From NCBI GenBank assembly GCA_021801545.1, contig JAJYXX010000235.1, positions 1-6,723 on the forward strand: DNA of 6,723 nt. Reading direction: 5' to 3'. Shown in pieces: positions 1 to 5,206 of this stretch; position 1 is the stretch's first letter; each line of letters opens with the position of its first letter. The DNA is from Chloroflexota bacterium. GTDB lineage: Bacteria; Chloroflexota; Limnocylindria; Limnocylindrales; CSP1-4. Below the pieces are notes generated by a model. The model saw only the letters and a list, made by a program, of their open reading frames with translations. It ran no database searches and was not told where the DNA came from. Made by a program: the position numbers and the translations under genes.

Positions 1-102
1 GTACTGCAATCCGAGTGACAACACAAAGAGCGCGGCCCAGAAGAGCGTGAAGCTCTTTCTGGTGCGCGCGCTCAGCGCAAGTGGAAATCCCCGAGACGTC
101 AT
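1..102 (-). CDS. N-terminus of an exported or membrane protein, cut by window edge
   Basis: Only the first 34 codons are present; the reading frame is open to the left edge. The ATG (complement of 100-102) lies 7 nt after a perfect GGAGG Shine-Dalgarno sequence (complement of 110-114), which decides the start. The peptide has a basic N-region (RTRK at residues 13-16) followed by a hydrophobic stretch, SFTLFWAALFVLSLGL, typical of a signal peptide or first membrane segment, so the product is probably exported or membrane-bound. It is divergently oriented to the argS fragment at 458. Its ribosome-binding leader is identical over 27 bp to that of the surface-protein gene starting at 2853, yet its coding sequence shows no clear similarity to that gene. 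It may be another surface protein, but nothing beyond the leader peptide can be seen and the function is unknown. Confidence 0.7.
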   Translation of the reverse strand, partial: MTSRGFPLALSARTRKSFTLFWAALFVLSLGLQY

Positions 103-109
103 CTGAAGC

Positions 110-136
110 CCTCCGTTCCCCGAGTTGGAGCGACGA
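110..136 (-). promoter_or_regulatory. Conserved 5' leader with Shine-Dalgarno sequence, copy A
   Basis: This 27-bp stretch is identical, base for base, to 2862-2888. On the minus strand it ends in GGAGG, placed 7 nt before the start codon of the partial exported-protein gene. Identity stops one nucleotide past the Shine-Dalgarno sequence, although flanking DNA has diverged strongly. It therefore looks like a constrained 5' untranslated leader or promoter-proximal element rather than chance similarity. Confidence 0.6.
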
Positions 137-329
137 TGTGATCGTGCCTCCAGGAACTGCCGTGGGGTCCGCCTCGAATGAGGTACGCAGCCCCCTGACT
201 GCTCTCCGTCGCGCCCATGAGTACCGGGCGCCGATCAGTGCATCCGCATCGTACGTCCGAGCGGACCCCCAATGGTACTAGGCCGTTCTGGCAATATCCA
301 GCACTACTGCACCGTTTTCACCACCACGA

Positions 330-376
330 CACACACCGATCGCGCCGATTCCGGTGCGTTGGCGCACCGAAGTACC
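330..376. promoter_or_regulatory. Conserved intergenic block with dyad and AGTACC motif, copy A
   Basis: The block matches 3084-3130 at 41 of 47 positions, much better than its surroundings. It contains an inverted repeat, CGGTGCG (352-358) and CGCACCG (363-369), followed two bases later by AGTACC (371-376). Copy B keeps the same dyad at the same spacing with longer arms. It could be an operator or an RNA stem in the leader of argS. The sequence does not show which, nor which of the two divergent genes it controls. Confidence 0.4.
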
Positions 377-416
377 AGGACCAATGGCGGCCGGACTCGT
401 CACCCGCGCAGGGCGC

Positions 417-422
417 TACCAT
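417..422 (+). promoter_or_regulatory. Possible -10 element of the argS fragment
   Basis: TACCAT fits a TANNNT-type -10 hexamer and sits within CGCTACCATG, which is conserved in front of the full argS at 3262-3271. It lies 35 nt before the GTG at 458, with the Shine-Dalgarno sequence in between. No convincing -35 hexamer is visible, so the call rests mainly on conservation between the two copies. Confidence 0.3.
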
Positions 423-457
423 GGAGCCTCCCGGCCCAGCCGGCCAGAGGAGCACGC

Positions 458-725
458 GTGTCCCCGTCCACCGCCCACGACCTCGTCCCGCCTCTGTGCA
501 CCCAGGCGCGCCAGGCGGTGGAGCGGGCATGGACGCGGGCGATCGCGGCCGGCACGCTCCCGCCGCTCCCTGATGGCACCGAGGCGCCCGCGGTCGAGAT
601 CGAACGCCCGGCGAACCCCGAGCACGGCGACCTCTCCACGAACCTGGCGATGAAGCTGGCCCGACCGTATCGCCGGGCCCCACTCGAGATCGCCCGCGCG
701 CTCGCCGACGAGCTCGGCCACGAGG
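458..725 (+). pseudogene. argS: 5' fragment of argS (arginyl-tRNA synthetase), truncated
   Basis: A GTG start follows AGAGGAG (446-452) at 5-nt spacing. The first residues, SPSTA, parallel the PSTDS start of intact argS at 3301. From TQARQAVERAW to LADEL (codons in 509-718), 59 of 72 residues match the intact copy. This is part of the ArgRS N-terminal domain that contacts the tRNA D-loop region. Similarity ends near 725, before the end of that domain, so the HIGH and KMSKS catalytic motifs and the anticodon-binding domain are all absent. The frame continues through unrelated sequence to a TGA at 926-928 (156 residues in total). The fragment lacks the Ala/Thr/Pro-rich N-terminal extension of the intact gene. 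Substitutions in the conserved part are all synonymous, suggesting it was cut from a functional argS rather than decaying in place. It cannot aminoacylate; whether it is translated is unknown. Confidence 0.85.
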
Positions 726-1039
726 TCAGCAGGTCACCCTGGTGCCCCTCGGCAAACCCGCCGTTCCACCATGTCCCGGGCTCCCTCCGGTGGCTGCTGC
801 CTGACCGCGGCCGATCGTCCGGGGCCATTTCGGGTCAGGACCATCGGGACCCGGGGTTCTCACCATTCCCCACTCGACCGCACAATGGGTCGCAGATTTC
901 GGTGCGCGTGGTCACAGTAGGGGCATGACCCGCCATCAGCAGGGTCCCAGGACGATTGGGCCGCCCGACCGAAATCGGCCGACACGTCCGGTCGACCGAC
1001 ATCCCCGGAGAAGCCAAGCCGATCCCGGCTCAACGCAGA
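726..1039. other. Gene-poor stretch after the argS breakpoint
   Basis: About 310 bp lie between the end of argS similarity and the hairpin cluster. None of the small frames here has a Shine-Dalgarno sequence plus a recognisable product, and no further piece of argS appears in any frame I read. No transposase or integrase remnant and no clear terminal inverted repeats are visible. It could be scar sequence from the event that truncated argS, or simply the 3' flank of the surface-protein gene. Confidence 0.5.
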
Positions 1040-1076
1040 CGGACGGAGCGTGTCCAGGCTAGACACGCTCCGTCCG
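1040..1076 (-). terminator. Strong hairpin, probable terminator of the surface-protein gene
   Basis: A perfect 15-bp inverted repeat (1040-1054 with 1062-1076) encloses a 7-nt loop. It begins about 58 nt downstream of the stop codon of the minus-strand surface-protein gene. It has no good T-run on either side, as is common for hairpins in high-GC genomes, so the mechanism (intrinsic termination or 3'-end protection) is uncertain. The only plus-strand reading frame upstream is the truncated argS fragment, so the minus-strand gene is the likelier client. Confidence 0.65.
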
Positions 1077-1118
1077 GGTCTCGGGGACCCAACGTCAGGG
1101 CCGAGATCAGCCTCGGCC
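1076..1118 (-). terminator. Two further small hairpins beside the main stem
   Basis: GGGTC (1076-1080) pairs with GACCC (1086-1090) around a 5-nt loop. GGCCGAG (1099-1105) pairs with CTCGGCC (1112-1118) around a 6-nt loop. Together with the 15-bp stem they form a cluster of three stems directly after the surface-protein stop codon. They may assist termination or stabilise the transcript 3' end. Confidence 0.4.
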
Positions 1119-1134
1119 GTCGGTATCTACGGCA

Positions 1135-2853
1135 CTACTTTCGGCGTTCCCTCTTGGGGCTCGGAGTGAGCACCAGCGCTGTCGCCAGAAGAGCCGCCAT
1201 GGCCAGGAGGCCGAGCCGCCAGCCGTCCGACGGTGCCGACGGCGTGCCGCCACCCAACGTGTCCGTTGGCGGGGCGGTTACTCCAAGAACTCCACCGGTC
1301 GGCTGCGAGGTCGCGCCCTCAACCGCACCCGTGGGGCTCGGGCTCGGGCTCGGCGACGGGTTCGGGGTCGGCGTCGGCGGGTTCGTCGGCGGGTTCGTCG
1401 GCGGGTTCGTCGGCGGGTTCGTCGGCGGAGTGAACGTGTTCGTAAACGTGCAGACCACCGAGTCGCCAGCTCCGAGCCTAATCGTGACGGCAGGACCTTC
1501 GTTGCTCAGCTGGGCACTCGAGCCTTCTGGCGTGACACAGAGGAGACTAGTCCAAGCCCATCCGGACGGCAACGGCGGCTCGCTAATCTCGTACATGCCG
1601 GACTGCAGTTCCGTGAAGCTGTGGCTACCCGTTCCGCCGCTTGTGCTGATCTGGAACGGCCCCGGCATTCCAGAACCTGTCGCGTCGAAGTCGAACGTGC
1701 CGTCTCCGCCGATCGTGTGCTTGATGATCGTAATCGAGCCGGGCGGAGGCGAGGGCGGGGTATACGTGTTCGTGAACGTGCAGGTGACAGTCCCGTCCGA
1801 GGCGAGATCGATGTTCGCCTGCTGGGGATTCTGCCCGTCCTGCGACCAGCTCGACCCCTCGTCGCTCGTACAGTAAAGACCCGTGAAGGTCCAGTCACTC
1901 GTCGGACCGGACTCGGTCACCGTGTAGGAGTCATCGCTGAGATCGGAGAACGTTACCCAGCCGGTCCCGCCGACCGTCGTGATCGAGAACGGGCCGGAGG
2001 GGCCGGTGAAATCGAACGTGCCGTCCTGCCCGCCGAGCGTGTTCTTGATGATCGTGATCGAGCCGGGCGGGGGCGGACTGTACGTGTTCGTGATCGTGCA
2101 GGTCGCGCTCTCGTCCGGGGCGAGGGTGATGCTGCTGCCTTCCTGTGCGCCGCCGACGCAGACCCAATCTCCCGCGGTGTAGTTGGCTGGACCGGCGCTC
2201 TCGGCGAGCGAGTAGGTCCCGGCCGGGACGTCCCCGGAGTCACCGCCAGCTCCCGAGAGGGTGGTGGGCCCGGTGGCGCTCAGCGTCCAATCACCCGCGC
2301 TCGCACTGCCACCGCCCGTGTTGACGACGACCTTGGCGAGCGTCAGGTGTGCGGGCGGCGTCGGGTTGGACTCGTCGTAGCAGAACGAGATGTGGCTGAT
2401 CTCGTTTTGACCAGGCGACGTCAGGTTCGTGTCGCCGAACGACTCAGCCGACAGGGCAGTCGGAGCGTAGACGTACAGGTACGACCCGTCCTTGCCGCCC
2501 TTGACATAGACCGCATCGATGCCGAACGTCGAGCTCCAGTCGAACGTCTTGTCATTCAGCGTGTTGGAGATCGTAATCGTCCCGAAGCTGGGGACCACGA
2601 TGACGCCGTCGGCGTTCGGGTCCTTCTTCGATTCAAGCCAGGTCTGACCGCCGCCAGCTGTTGCAGCGAAGTCAGAGCAGGTGTTGCTGGCGGCGCCCTC
2701 CACGAAGATCGGCGTGACCGAGGCGCCGAGGGCCGCGCCCGCGCCTGGCCCCAGGAGGGCCATCGCGAGCATCGAAACGACCGCCATCCAGCCGATCGTC
2801 CGGAAGGCGGTCAGGCGGTTGCGGGGGCCGCTGCCCCTGATGGGTCGGTTCAT
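1135..2853 (-). CDS. Cell-surface protein with three prealbumin-like repeats and a C-terminal membrane anchor
   Basis: The product has 572 residues and is exported and probably surface-displayed. The ATG at 2851-2853 follows GGAGG (complement of 2862-2866) by 8 nt and is directly followed by the signal sequence; an upstream in-frame ATG at 2952 lacks this support. Residues 1-43 form a signal peptide (basic N-region, hydrophobic core, ALGA end). Residues 45-160 form an N-terminal exported domain with Cys59 and Cys158 and the motif GIDAVYVKGG. Three prealbumin/SpaA-like beta repeats follow at about 168-259, 264-365 and 372-475. Each has two cysteines (232/252, 328/358, 439/468) and ends in a CTxTNT[YF] signature, so intra-repeat disulfides are plausible. 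A stalk of NPPT and PSPS repeats (476-508) leads to a PPTDT sequence (528-532), a hydrophobic helix (about 545-563) and a basic tail KRERRK. This resembles a sorting signal without LPXTG. An adhesive or structural role is inferred; no enzyme motif is seen. Confidence 0.85.
   Translation of the reverse strand: MNRPIRGSGPRNRLTAFRTIGWMAVVSMLAMALLGPGAGAALGASVTPIFVEGAASNTCSDFAATAGGGQTWLESKKDPNADGVIVVPSFGTITISNTLNDKTFDWSSTFGIDAVYVKGGKDGSYLYVYAPTALSAESFGDTNLTSPGQNEISHISFCYDESNPTPPAHLTLAKVVVNTGGGSASAGDWTLSATGPTTLSGAGGDSGDVPAGTYSLAESAGPANYTAGDWVCVGGAQEGSSITLAPDESATCTITNTYSPPPPGSITIIKNTLGGQDGTFDFTGPSGPFSITTVGGTGWVTFSDLSDDSYTVTESGPTSDWTFTGLYCTSDEGSSWSQDGQNPQQANIDLASDGTVTCTFTNTYTPPSPPPGSITIIKHTIGGDGTFDFDATGSGMPGPFQISTSGGTGSHSFTELQSGMYEISEPPLPSGWAWTSLLCVTPEGSSAQLSNEGPAVTIRLGAGDSVVCTFTNTFTPPTNPPTNPPTNPPTNPPTPTPNPSPSPSPSPTGAVEGATSQPTGGVLGVTAPPTDTLGGGTPSAPSDGWRLGLLAMAALLATALVLTPSPKRERRK
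1381..1428 (-). repeat. Four perfect 12-bp repeats encoding NPPT
   Basis: Four exact tandem copies of a 12-bp unit (plus strand GTTCGTCGGCGG) encode the NPPT repeats at the start of the stalk, and a partial fifth unit follows at 1373-1380. Exact identity of the units suggests recent expansion or contraction by slippage. Because the unit is a whole number of codons, changes would alter stalk length without breaking the frame. Confidence 0.9.
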
Positions 2854-2861
2854 CGATAAGT

Positions 2862-2888
2862 CCTCCGTTCCCCGAGTTGGAGCGACGA
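2862..2888 (-). promoter_or_regulatory. Conserved 5' leader with Shine-Dalgarno sequence, copy B
   Basis: The 27 bp are identical to 110-136. The minus-strand end is GGAGG, 8 nt before the ATG of the surface-protein gene, which fixes that start. The identity ends at the Shine-Dalgarno sequence while the coding sequences that follow are unrelated. Confidence 0.6.
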
Positions 2889-3025
2889 CAGGTGGGTGCC
2901 TCCGTCGAGAACACCGGGGGCCGCCTCCGGGTGAGGCGCCTGAAACCCCCAACTGCGGTGGTGCCCCATAAGTACTGGCACCGAATATCAGTGCATCCGC
3001 ATGGTATTACCGTACGGAGTGTCGA

Positions 3026-3059
3026 TGGTACTAGGCTGTTCTGCGGATATCTAGTACCA
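3026..3059. promoter_or_regulatory. Perfect 9-bp inverted repeat, candidate operator
   Basis: TGGTACTAG (3026-3034) and CTAGTACCA (3051-3059) are exact inverted copies separated by 16 bp. The left arm is conserved in copy A (273-281), while the right arm has partly decayed there. The arms contain the GTAC core that recurs through this intergenic region. A dimeric regulator bound to two half-sites would fit. No regulator gene is in the window, and which divergent promoter it would control is unknown. Confidence 0.4.
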
Positions 3060-3105
3060 ACTCCACCGCTCCCACCGCGAGCGCACACACCGATCGCATC
3101 GAATC

Positions 3106-3136
3106 CGGTGCGTCTACGCACCGAAGTACCGGTACT
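3106..3136. promoter_or_regulatory. Dyad plus 12-bp AGTACCGGTACT palindrome
   Basis: CGGTGCGT (3106-3113) and ACGCACCG (3116-3123) form a perfect inverted repeat. One base later there is a perfect 12-bp palindrome, AGTACCGGTACT (3125-3136). The first dyad and the first half of the palindrome are conserved in copy A (352-376). Two adjacent symmetric elements in a conserved block suggest protein-binding sites between the divergent genes. Confidence 0.4.
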
Positions 3137-3264
3137 CGAACCTCTGCGATCGCCTGCGTCGGTCCCGCGGTAGCGTTCGTCCGGGCGACCGGCATGCCGG
3201 GTCGGGCGGGCTCCGATTCGGCTTCTGACCCGTGCCGGTGGCCGCGATGCCCGCGGGCACCCGC

Positions 3265-3270
3265 TACCAT
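3265..3270 (+). promoter_or_regulatory. Possible -10 element of argS
   Basis: TACCAT lies in the ten-base string CGCTACCATG, conserved before the argS fragment (TACCAT at 417-422). It would place a transcript start roughly 24 nt before the TTG codon, leaving room for the Shine-Dalgarno sequence. No clear -35 is seen. The ATG overlapping this hexamer opens only a five-codon frame and is unlikely to be translated. Confidence 0.3.
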
Positions 3271-3300
3271 GAGTCAGCCCGCCTGATCAGGAGCGACCCG

Positions 3301-5106
3301 TTGCCTTCCACCGATTCGACCGGTCCCAGCCACACCGCCACACCGACCGCCGCCGCACTCGCCGCGGCACCCACCGCCGCGGCATCAAGCTCCGCCCCGC
3401 CGACCGCCGACCGGCCGATCCGCACGCAGGCCCGCCAGGCGGTCGAACGAGCCTGGGCGTGCGCGATCGCCGAGGGGAGGCTCCCACCGCTCCCCGAGGA
3501 CGCCGACACTCCCACGGTCGACATCGAACGCCCGGCGAAGCCCGAGCACGGCGACCTCTCGACCAACCTGGCGATGAAGCTCGCCCGACCCTACCGGCGG
3601 GCTCCGCTCGAGATCGCCCGTGTGCTCGCCGACGAGCTCGCCCGTGAGGCCGCCGAAGCCTTCAACGGCCCCCTGACCACGCCGTTGGCGACCGCCGAGG
3701 CTGTCGCTCCGGGCTTCATCAACCTCCGCCTCTCGGACGGCGCCCTGCGCGCGACGATCGACCGGATCCTCTCCGACCCCGGCTCCTGGGGCCGCGTCAG
3801 CGTTCCCCACCCGCAGCGGATCAACGTCGAGTTCGTGTCGGCCAACCCGACCGGTCCGCTCCACATCGGCAACGCCCGCGGCGCGTTCGTCGGCGACCTC
3901 CTCTGCCGCGTCCTCGAGGCGGCCGGTCACACCGTTACCCGCGAGTACTACTTCAACGACTTCGGGGCGCAGGTCCGCAACCTCGGCGCCTCGGTCTGGG
4001 CGCTCGCGACCGGCAAGCCCGTGCCCGAGGACGGCTACCACGGCGCCTACGTCGCCGATCTCGCCCGCGAGCTGCCGGCCGAGGTCCGGGCCGCCGCCGA
4101 AGCGGCCACCGCGACCGGCGAGGACCTCGCCTGGGCGGTCGGGGCCTGGGCGTCGGAGCGGGTCCGGGCCGGCATCGAAGCGAGCCTGGAGCACCTCGGC
4201 GTGCACTTCGACGCCTGGAAGACCGAGGGCTCGCTCCACCGCGAGGGCTGGGTCGAGCGCGCGATCGAGAAGCTCCGGGCGGCCGGTCACGTCTACGAGG
4301 AGGACGGGGCGACCTGGTTCCGCTCGACCGCCTTCGGGGACGACAAGGATCGGGTGATCCGCAAGTCGAACGGGGACTACACGTACTTCGCCTCGGACAT
4401 CGGGTACGTCGAGGAGAAGTTCAGCCGCGGCTTCGACCACCTGATCTACATCTGGGGCGCCGACCACCACGGCACGGTCGCCCGGGTCCGGAACGCCGCC
4501 CAGGCGATGGGCCACGACCCGGCGCGGGTCGAGATGATCCTCGTCGCCTGGGTCCGCTTCATCCGCGACGGACGGGAGATCTCGATGTCGAAGCGCTCGG
4601 GCGAGTTCATCACCCTCGACGAGCTGCTCGCCGAGGTCGGGGTCGACGCGGCCCGCTGGTTCTTCGCCTCGCGCGCGTACACGAGCGGCATCGACTTCGA
4701 CATCGAGCTGGCGAAGAAGCAGTCGAACGAGAACCCGGTCTACTACGTCCAGTACGCCCACGCCCGGATCGCCTCGATCCTGCGCAAGGCGGCCGAGGCG
4801 GGGCTTTCGCCGGCCGACTCTGTCGGCGGGATCCTGGCCGGCGCTCCGGAGGCGGCCCTGGCGCGGGCGCTCGTCCGCCTGCCCGAGGTGGTCGAGGACG
4901 CGGCGGCGGCCGAGGAGACGCAGGGGGTGACCGCCTTCGCGACCGACCTGGCGACGACGCTCCACGCCTTCTACCGCGATGCCCGGGTGATCGACCGGGC
5001 CGAACCGGAGCGATCGCGGGCCCGCCTGGCGCTCGTCCTGGCGACGAAGACGACGCTCGCCAACGCCCTGGGGTTGCTGGGGATCTCGGCGCCCGAGTCG
5101 ATGTAG
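3301..5106 (+). CDS. argS: Arginyl-tRNA synthetase
   Basis: This class I synthetase attaches arginine to tRNA-Arg in the cytoplasm using ATP. The chosen TTG start sits 7 nt after AGGAG (3289-3293) and gives 601 residues. Upstream in-frame GTG (3232) and ATG (3247) lack a ribosome-binding site and lie before the likely promoter. Residues 1-38 are an Ala/Thr/Pro/Ser-rich extension not typical of the family. Residues 40-145 form the ArgRS N-terminal domain. The catalytic core has the signature VEFVSANPTGPLHIGN with HIGN (188-191) as the HIGH motif, and MSKRS (429-433) as the KMSKS motif. The helical DALR-type anticodon-binding domain begins near ENPVYYVQYAHARI (477-490) and runs to the C-terminal PESM. 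Length is slightly above the usual 550-580, owing to the extension. It is divergent from the surface-protein gene and convergent with the metalloprotease gene, so it is probably transcribed alone. No T-box leader is seen. A 5' fragment of a related argS lies at 458. Confidence 0.97.
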   Translation: MPSTDSTGPSHTATPTAAALAAAPTAAASSSAPPTADRPIRTQARQAVERAWACAIAEGRLPPLPEDADTPTVDIERPAKPEHGDLSTNLAMKLARPYRRAPLEIARVLADELAREAAEAFNGPLTTPLATAEAVAPGFINLRLSDGALRATIDRILSDPGSWGRVSVPHPQRINVEFVSANPTGPLHIGNARGAFVGDLLCRVLEAAGHTVTREYYFNDFGAQVRNLGASVWALATGKPVPEDGYHGAYVADLARELPAEVRAAAEAATATGEDLAWAVGAWASERVRAGIEASLEHLGVHFDAWKTEGSLHREGWVERAIEKLRAAGHVYEEDGATWFRSTAFGDDKDRVIRKSNGDYTYFASDIGYVEEKFSRGFDHLIYIWGADHHGTVARVRNAAQAMGHDPARVEMILVAWVRFIRDGREISMSKRSGEFITLDELLAEVGVDAARWFFASRAYTSGIDFDIELAKKQSNENPVYYVQYAHARIASILRKAAEAGLSPADSVGGILAGAPEAALARALVRLPEVVEDAAAAEETQGVTAFATDLATTLHAFYRDARVIDRAEPERSRARLALVLATKTTLANALGLLGISAPESM

Positions 5107-5206
5107 GCGGGGGCGCGGTCGGGCGGCGGGGCAGTCGGAGGCAGTCGGTCGGGCGGGCGGAGGATCCGGTCGGTCTGTCGGGCGGCGGTGATCGGGCTGC
5201 CGGTGG
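5107..5206. terminator. Convergent gap, strand-skewed, possible Rho-type terminator region
   Basis: The 100 bp between the two converging stop codons show no clear hairpin or T-run. By my count the plus strand has 57 G, 24 C, 13 T and 6 A, so a minus-strand transcript would be C-rich and G-poor here. That composition is expected of a Rho-utilisation site serving the metalloprotease gene. GTCGG recurs several times, so the skew may simply reflect simple-sequence drift. Confidence 0.25.

Larger units (their letters stand above)
110..725 (+). repeat. Copy A of a duplicated divergent-promoter/argS-5' module
   Basis: This segment is homologous to 2862-3649. Matching blocks occur in the same order: 110-136 with 2862-2888 (27/27), 234-249 with 2987-3002 (16/16), 272-283 with 3025-3036 (12/12, and similar beyond), 330-376 with 3084-3130 (41/47), and the argS 5' coding part (about 84% over 216 nt). 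Sequence between blocks has diverged, and copy B carries about 85 extra bases just before the argS promoter. Similarity ends near 725, inside argS. All matches were counted by eye. Confidence 0.85.
2862..3649 (+). repeat. Copy B of the duplicated divergent-promoter/argS-5' module
   Basis: This is the partner of 110-725 and is joined to the intact argS. Block order is the same. The differences are an extra stretch of about 85 bases between 3137 and 3261 and an added low-complexity N-terminal coding stretch of roughly 20 codons in argS. The homology begins at the Shine-Dalgarno sequence of the minus-strand gene and continues into argS codon 117 or so. Confidence 0.85.

Noticed and set aside
925..1062. 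45-codon frame starting ATGACC
   Set aside because: It has no Shine-Dalgarno sequence, a Pro/Arg-rich composition and a stop inside the loop of the terminator hairpin, so nothing supports coding.
1381..1428. Short regular repeats as a possible CRISPR array
   Set aside because: The units are 12 bp, directly abutting without spacers, and encode NPPT in frame. The 18-bp repeats at 6447-6518 are rejected for the same reason.
956..1876. 306-codon open frame on the plus strand with GGFVGG repeats
   Set aside because: It is the antisense shadow of the surface-protein gene. The repeats are the reverse reading of the NPPT units, it has no ribosome-binding site, and it runs through the terminator hairpins.
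1621..2859. 412-codon open frame on the plus strand
   Set aside because: It is an Arg-rich antisense frame caused by high GC. The opposite strand has a ribosome site, signal peptide, repeats and anchor.
3269..3286. Five-codon frame ATG to TGA, possible leader peptide
   Set aside because: Its ATG overlaps the candidate -10 hexamer and has no ribosome site, so it would probably not be in the transcript.
3232..3300. Upstream in-frame starts for argS (GTG at 3232, ATG at 3247)
   Set aside because: Neither has a ribosome-binding site, both lie before the conserved candidate -10, and the TTG at 3301 has AGGAG at ideal spacing and an aligned counterpart in the fragment.
3060..3300. T-box riboswitch in front of argS
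   Set aside because: I see no specifier stem, no T-box-like conserved sequence and no terminator/antiterminator pair. The presumed transcript leader is only about 24 nt.
3385..4965. 526-codon open frame on the minus strand
   Set aside because: It lies entirely opposite argS, which has all ArgRS motifs. Its composition is Arg/Val/Asp-rich shadow sequence.
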